Below are positions 7,041-10,224 of a DNA stretch of 10,224 bases, piece by piece. The stretch lies in the NCBI GenBank assembly GCA_049600855.1, contig JBMYQA010000224.1, positions 1 through 10,224 of the forward strand, in the 5' to 3' direction. Made by a program: the position numbers and the translations under genes. The DNA comes from JBMYQA01 sp049600855. Lineage in GTDB: Bacteria; Bacteroidota; Bacteroidia; Cytophagales; Flammeovirgaceae. Each line of letters opens with the position of its first letter. The first letter of the stretch is position 1. Below the pieces are notes generated by a model. It searched no databases. It was not told the origin of the DNA and saw only the letters and a list, made by a program, of their open reading frames with translations.

Positions 7041-7078
7041 CAAAAAGGTGTTCAAAAGCTTGACGCTGATGAACACCT
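7041..7078 (-). terminator. Intrinsic terminator of the carboxyltransferase gene
   Basis: AGGTGTTC (7046-7053) and GAACACCT (7071-7078) make a perfect 8-bp stem, with a small AGC/GCT helix possible inside the loop. Read on the minus strand the stem ends in a run of five T. It begins 35 nt after the carboxyltransferase stop codon and separates this gene from the fusion-gene cluster. Confidence 0.85.
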
Positions 7079-7113
7079 CCACGTATTTTTCAAAAAACTA
7101 AAATCAATCGGAA

Positions 7114-8772
7114 TTAAGTCTGAATGGCTCCAACGTTGTAGCGTTTTTTCAGCGGAGCTTGATTGGCCGCTTCAATGCCCATAGAAATGATTTTGCGGGT
7201 TTCTAATGGATTAATGATGCCATCGACCCAAAGCCTTGAGGCCGCATAATATGGCGAAAGCTGCTCATTATAGCGATCCGTGATTTCTTTAAGCAAGGCA
7301 TCTTCTTCCTCTTTGGAGATTTCCTGACCTTTGGATTTCATGGAAGCCACTCTAATTTGCAATAGCGTTTTTGCTGCGGAAGCTCCGCTCATTACCGCGA
7401 GTTTTGCAGAAGGCCAAGCATAAATTAAACGAGGATCATATGCCTTTCCACACATGGCGTAATTGCCTGCTCCATAGGAATTCCCCATCACAAAAGTGAA
7501 TTTAGGAACCACTGAGTTAGACATGGCATTTACCATTTTTGCCCCATCTTTAATAATGCCGCCATGTTCTGCCCGACTTCCAACCATAAAACCAGAAACA
7601 TCCTGCAAAAACACTAAAGGAATTTTTTTCTGATTGCAATTCATGATGAAGCGAGCGGCTTTATCTGCTGAATCAGAGTAAATTACGCCTCCCATTTGCA
7701 TCTCGCCTTTCTTAGACTTCACAATCTTGCGCTGATTGGCAACAATCCCTACTGCCCAACCGTCTACTCGCCCATAGCCGCACACGATGCTTTGACCATA
7801 TCCTTCTTTGTATTGCTCAAAATCAGATTGATCTACTAAGCATTCGATCACATCAACCACATCGTATTGCTTTAAGCGATCTACGGGAAACACGCCAAGC
7901 AATTCGCCTTCTTCTCGCTTTGGCAGCGCTGGTTCAATCCGATCGAAGCCTGCGCTTTCGGGTTGACCAATTTTAGAGACGAGCTTGCGGATGGTATCTA
8001 AACAATGCTGATCATCCTTACATTTATAATCTGTAACACCTGAAATTTCACTATGCGTAGTTGCTCCACCAAGCGTTTCATTGTCTACACTTTCACCAAT
8101 GGCAGATTTCACAAGGTAAGATCCTGCTAGAAATACGGAGCCCGTTCCTTCAACAATTAATGCTTCGTCAGACATGATGGGCAAGTACGCTCCACCTGCC
8201 ACACAACTTCCCATGATGGCTGCTATTTGGATAATTCCTTCTGAAGACATGATGGCGTTATTTCGGAAAATTCGACCAAAATGCTCTTTGTCTGGAAAAA
8301 TTTCATCTTGCATGGGAAGAAATACACCCGCACTGTCTACCAAATAAATGATGGGTAGTTTGTTTTCCATGGCAATTTCTTGTGCCCGCAGATTCTTTTT
8401 TGCGGTAATGGGAAACCAAGCACCTGCCTTTACGGTAGCATCATTAGCTACAATCACACATTGCCGTCCCTTCACATAGCCAATGCCTACAACTACACCA
8501 CCAGAAGGACAGCCTCCATACGCTTTATACATCCCGTCACCCACAAATGCACCTACTTCTAAGAAGTCTGAGTCATCATCAATCAGGTAGTCTACTCGTT
8601 CACGAGCAGTCATTTTGCCTTTTTTATGCTGAGACGCAATTTTTTTCTCCCCTCCTCCCAACTTCACTTCTTCAAGCCGCTTTTGCAATCTGTAGCAAAG
8701 CTGCTTCATTTCATCTTCATTCTTGTTGAATTCTAGATCCATAGTTGTTTTTATGCTATTGGAATGATTCAT
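7114..8772 (-). CDS. Acyl-CoA carboxylase carboxyltransferase (beta) subunit, MccB/PccB-like
   Basis: A 552-residue carboxyltransferase subunit of a biotin-dependent acyl-CoA carboxylase, with the two crotonase-like halves of the family and a normal length. It moves CO2 from carboxybiotin to an acyl-CoA in the cytoplasm. Landmarks are the N-terminal GGGEKKIASQHKKGKMTARERVDYL (about 39-63, split here only for reference), CPSGGVVVG, VDSAGVFLPMQDEIFPDKEH, MGSCVAGGAY (187-196, first oxyanion region) and GNSYGAGNYAMCGKAYDP (430-447, second). The MQDEIFPDKEHFGRIF and GAGNYAMCG segments resemble 3-methylcrotonyl-CoA carboxylase (leucine breakdown) more than propionyl-CoA carboxylase, but the substrate is not settled. 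No biotin carboxylase or biotin-carrier subunit is nearby. An ATG at 8742 (MDLEFNKNED) is an equally reasonable start. The gene has its own candidate promoter and terminator. Confidence 0.9.
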   Translation of the reverse strand: MNHSNSIKTTMDLEFNKNEDEMKQLCYRLQKRLEEVKLGGGEKKIASQHKKGKMTARERVDYLIDDDSDFLEVGAFVGDGMYKAYGGCPSGGVVVGIGYVKGRQCVIVANDATVKAGAWFPITAKKNLRAQEIAMENKLPIIYLVDSAGVFLPMQDEIFPDKEHFGRIFRNNAIMSSEGIIQIAAIMGSCVAGGAYLPIMSDEALIVEGTGSVFLAGSYLVKSAIGESVDNETLGGATTHSEISGVTDYKCKDDQHCLDTIRKLVSKIGQPESAGFDRIEPALPKREEGELLGVFPVDRLKQYDVVDVIECLVDQSDFEQYKEGYGQSIVCGYGRVDGWAVGIVANQRKIVKSKKGEMQMGGVIYSDSADKAARFIMNCNQKKIPLVFLQDVSGFMVGSRAEHGGIIKDGAKMVNAMSNSVVPKFTFVMGNSYGAGNYAMCGKAYDPRLIYAWPSAKLAVMSGASAAKTLLQIRVASMKSKGQEISKEEEDALLKEITDRYNEQLSPYYAASRLWVDGIINPLETRKIISMGIEAANQAPLKKRYNVGAIQT

Positions 8773-8815
8773 TCAAGGAAATCATCCCATTGTTATTGGT
8801 TAAGGCTGCTTGTCA

Positions 8816-8846
8816 CAAAGTTAAAATCCTGTGGGGGAGTTGCAAT
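8816..8846 (-). promoter_or_regulatory. Candidate Bacteroidota promoter of the carboxyltransferase gene
   Basis: On the minus strand TAACTTTG (8823 to 8816) matches TAnnTTTG exactly, and a TTG (8845 to 8843, preceded by A) lies 19 nt upstream, the expected -33 to -7 spacing. Transcription would start near 8809, giving a leader of about 37 nt to the ATG at 8772 or 67 nt to that at 8742. This is a pattern match only. Confidence 0.6.
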
Positions 8847-8972
8847 AAAAACCATTGATTAACAGGGTTTTCTTGCAAAAAAACTAATCCCGTTGTTTTA
8901 CACCTTAATTGAAGGTTAGGAAACATTTGAATCACGAAGTGCTAAGGCTAGAAAAATTAGGTGCATTTGCTT

Positions 8973-9014
8973 AAAAACAAAAAGTCATCCCAAACAGATT
9001 TAGGATGACTTTTT
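8973..9014 (-). terminator. Intrinsic terminator of the zinc-ribbon gene
   Basis: AAAAAGTCATCC (8979-8990) and GGATGACTTTTT (9003-9014) are perfect 12-base complements with a 12-nt loop. On the minus strand the stem ends in TTTTT, then G, then TTTTT. It starts 31 nt after the stop codon of the zinc-ribbon gene. The A/T ends of the stem make it symmetrical, so it could also stop plus-strand transcription. Confidence 0.9.
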
Positions 9015-9045
9015 AGAAGTACATTAGTATTTATCTCAAAACAAC

Positions 9046-9834
9046 TTATTTCGCTTTTGCTGTTGTTTTCTTCTTTCTTCTTGTTGTCTTCTTTTTCGTT
9101 GTAGGCTCTTCGTAGTATTCTACATCTGCCAATACACGCCCACAGTGCTCACAAGCAATGAGCTTCTTTTGCTCACGAATATCTGCTTGTCGCTGAGGTG
9201 GTACCATGTTGAAACATCCACCACAAGCCCCTCTTTTTACGTTAACTACGGCTAAACCATTTGTAGATCCATTTCGAATTTTTGTGTATGATCTGTACAA
9301 ACGGTCCTCAACAGATTTAACGGCTTTCTCCCGCTCTTTCATCAGCTTTTCTTCTTCAGCCTCTGTTTCAGCCATAATCACTTTCAACTCTTCATTCTTC
9401 TGCTCTAAGTCTTTTTCTCGCTCGCCTTTGAGTTCCTGTGTTTTGGCAATTTGCGCTTTCTTCTGATCAATCAAGCCTTGTGCATCCTTAATCTTTTTAT
9501 GACAAAGCTGAATTTCTAAATCTTGAAGCTCTTTTTCTTTGGTAATCGCATCGTATTCACGGTTATTTCGAACATTCATTTGTTGTTCGTCATACTTAGC
9601 GATCATCTTTTCGGCTTCCTTGATAGCCAGCTTGCGATTACTAATCTCATTTTCTAACGCATCAACCTCGCCTTCATATTTCTTTACACGAGTCTGATAA
9701 CCAATAAGCTCATCCTCTAAATCTTGAACCTCTTCAGGAAGATCTCCTCGAATTTTCTTAATATCATCAACTTTTGAATCAATTTCTTGGAGCTTAACTA
9801 AAGCGGCAAGTTTTTGGGCTACAGTGTTTTCCAT
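9046..9834 (-). CDS. Coiled-coil C4-type zinc-ribbon protein (zf-RING_7 family)
   Basis: A 262-residue protein with a long helical hairpin (about 5-185, rich in E, K, Q and heptad hydrophobics), the family signature NNREYDAITKE (90-100), and a C-terminal zinc ribbon with Cys204 and Cys207 (ACGGC) and Cys228 and Cys231 (CEHCGRVL). The last 20 or so residues are a Lys/Thr/Arg-rich tail. This is the Pfam zf-RING_7 family, which includes Chlamydia CT398 and Helicobacter HP0958/FlgZ; those bind RpoN and secretion or flagellar partners, and HP0958 also binds flaA mRNA. Bacteroidota copies are commonly found but have no settled role. The basic tail suggests nucleic-acid contact, by inference. The ATG at 9834 gives the expected family N-terminus (KLAALVKLQEIDSKVDDI). 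It is a single-gene unit with its own promoter match and terminator. Confidence 0.9.
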   Translation of the reverse strand: MENTVAQKLAALVKLQEIDSKVDDIKKIRGDLPEEVQDLEDELIGYQTRVKKYEGEVDALENEISNRKLAIKEAEKMIAKYDEQQMNVRNNREYDAITKEKELQDLEIQLCHKKIKDAQGLIDQKKAQIAKTQELKGEREKDLEQKNEELKVIMAETEAEEEKLMKEREKAVKSVEDRLYRSYTKIRNGSTNGLAVVNVKRGACGGCFNMVPPQRQADIREQKKLIACEHCGRVLADVEYYEEPTTKKKTTRRKKKTTAKAK

Positions 9835-9890
9835 ATATCGCTATCTATTAAAAATGAAGGCTTTCCCTTCTAAGTATGCTTGTGAATCGG

Positions 9891-9922
9891 CAAAAATAAA
9901 AATATTTATCAAAATATATCAA
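9891..9922 (-). promoter_or_regulatory. Candidate Bacteroidota promoter of the zinc-ribbon gene
   Basis: On the minus strand TATTTTTG (9898 to 9891) fits TAnnTTTG, and a TTG (9922 to 9920) lies 21 nt upstream, within the usual spacing. Transcription would begin near 9884, giving a leader of about 50 nt before the ATG at 9834. The region is very AT-rich, so a chance match is possible. Confidence 0.5.
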
Positions 9923-10052
9923 TTATTTTTGTATGAGCTAGCAAGGTTTTCTAAAAAAATGAATTCTGTCCTTATTTTATCCACTCGTATTTATGATGTC
10001 AAACCATTATTGAGCAGTACACTTTTTCTTAATGTCAAAGACGAGCTTTATA

Positions 10053-10067
10053 AGTTATTAAATAACT
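10053..10067. repeat. Palindrome AGTTATT-A-AATAACT
   Basis: Seven-base arms are perfect complements around one central A (10060). A further copy of the arm, AGTTATT, occurs at 10085-10091. It sits between the zinc-ribbon promoter region and the right-hand repeat element. Function unknown; low sequence complexity makes chance plausible. Confidence 0.35.
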
Positions 10068-10093
10068 GATTATCAATTAATTAAAGTTATTGA

Positions 10094-10224
10094 TTTGTAC
10101 TTTTTCCATGATGAAAAAGTACCAAAAAATCTAGGCTGTGGACAAATTCGCTAAATTTTTCGTAAAATTTCTAAAAAATCAGAACTCGCTAACGCTCAAA
10201 CAGCTGATTTTTCTTAACGAAATT
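10094..10224. repeat. Palindromic intergenic repeat element, cut by the window end
   Basis: Two strong inverted repeats follow each other. GTACTTTTTC (10097-10106) pairs with GAAAAAGTAC (10113-10122) around a 6-nt loop, with a few further T/A pairs outside one mismatch. AAAAATCAG (10174-10182) pairs with CTGATTTTT (10204-10212) around a 21-nt segment, and the flanks AAATTCGCTAA (10144-10154) and TTAACGAAATT (10214-10224) are near complements. This arrangement resembles dispersed intergenic palindromic sequences that I recall from Bacteroidota genomes. It probably continues past 10224. It encodes no protein that can be supported. Confidence 0.6.

Larger units (their letters stand above)
6785..7113. 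other. Intergenic region between the carboxyltransferase and fusion genes
   Basis: This stretch of about 330 nt holds no supportable gene. It contains the carboxyltransferase terminator at its right end, a 20-bp perfect palindrome in the middle (6927-6946), a second inverted repeat GATGATT/AATCATC at 6868-6883 with a 2-nt centre, and direct repeats near the fusion-gene start. The promoter of the fusion gene should be here. The best -7-like words on the minus strand are TATTTTTG inside the palindrome (6930-6937), TAACATTG (6889-6896, one mismatch) and TAAACTTG (6810-6817, one mismatch), but none has a clear -33 TTG at the right distance. Confidence 0.6.
9835..10090. other. AT-rich non-coding region upstream of the zinc-ribbon gene
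   Basis: No convincing gene is present. Near its left end is the zinc-ribbon promoter match. A short plus-strand reading frame (9959-10069, about 36 codons) has no recognisable features. An AGTTATT-A-AATAACT palindrome lies at 10053-10067, with a further AGTTATT at 10085-10091. Confidence 0.55.

Noticed and set aside
9206..9466. Plus-strand Ser/Phe-rich frame opposite the zinc-ribbon gene
   Set aside because: Antisense of a Lys/Glu-rich coiled coil naturally gives open Phe/Ser-rich frames; nothing supports expression.
9824..10069. Plus-strand reading frame of 81 codons
   Set aside because: It begins inside the antisense of the zinc-ribbon start and crosses that gene's promoter match. Its composition is that of translated AT-rich non-coding DNA and it has no recognisable domain.
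1..10224. CRISPR array, tRNA, rRNA, insertion sequence or phage genes
   Set aside because: No regularly spaced repeats, no cloverleaf-like or rRNA sequence, and no transposase, integrase or phage protein was seen in the window.

Overview
The window reads as chromosomal DNA from a member of the Bacteroidota. Supporting signs are the AT-rich, A-rich leaders without clear Shine-Dalgarno sites, two candidate promoters that fit the Bacteroidota pattern (TTG near -33, TAnnTTTG near -7), a zinc-ribbon/coiled-coil protein and an acyl-CoA carboxyltransferase of types common in that phylum, and a right-hand palindromic intergenic repeat that resembles elements I recall from Bacteroidota genomes. The exact genus cannot be read from the sequence. 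All seven supported genes lie on the minus strand, so transcription runs from high to low coordinates.

Right part (about 7000-10224): a non-coding edge with an inverted-repeat element (10091-10224); a single-gene unit for a coiled-coil C4 zinc-ribbon protein (9046-9834) with a candidate promoter and a strong intrinsic terminator; then a single-gene unit for a carboxyltransferase subunit of a biotin-dependent acyl-CoA carboxylase (7114-8772), again with a candidate promoter and a terminator. These look like ordinary housekeeping genes.

Left part (198-6784): five genes in one direction with no recognisable terminator between them. The first is a two-domain enzyme, an alpha-oxoamine synthase (PLP fold type I, BioF/KBL-like) fused to a C-terminal GNAT/FemAB-like acyltransferase. 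After a 128-nt gap that carries a two-tier hairpin come an FdtB/QdtB-like sugar 3-aminotransferase, a GtrB/ArnC-like membrane glycosyltransferase, a left-handed beta-helix acyltransferase and a WecE/RffA-like sugar 4-aminotransferase. The last four genes are tightly packed (gap 32 nt, overlap 23 nt, gap 3 nt).

The sugar genes suggest a short surface-glycan or lipid-modification route: amination of a dTDP-4-keto (or 3-keto) 6-deoxyhexose, N- or O-acylation, and transfer to a polyprenyl phosphate at the inner membrane. Nucleotide-sugar precursor genes (RmlA/RmlB type) and the 3,4-ketoisomerase normally paired with FdtB are absent here and must lie elsewhere if needed. The most interesting point is the oxoamine-synthase/acyltransferase fusion at the head of this cluster. 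It suggests, by inference only, an acylated aminoketone or amino-lipid made together with, or attached to, an amino sugar.
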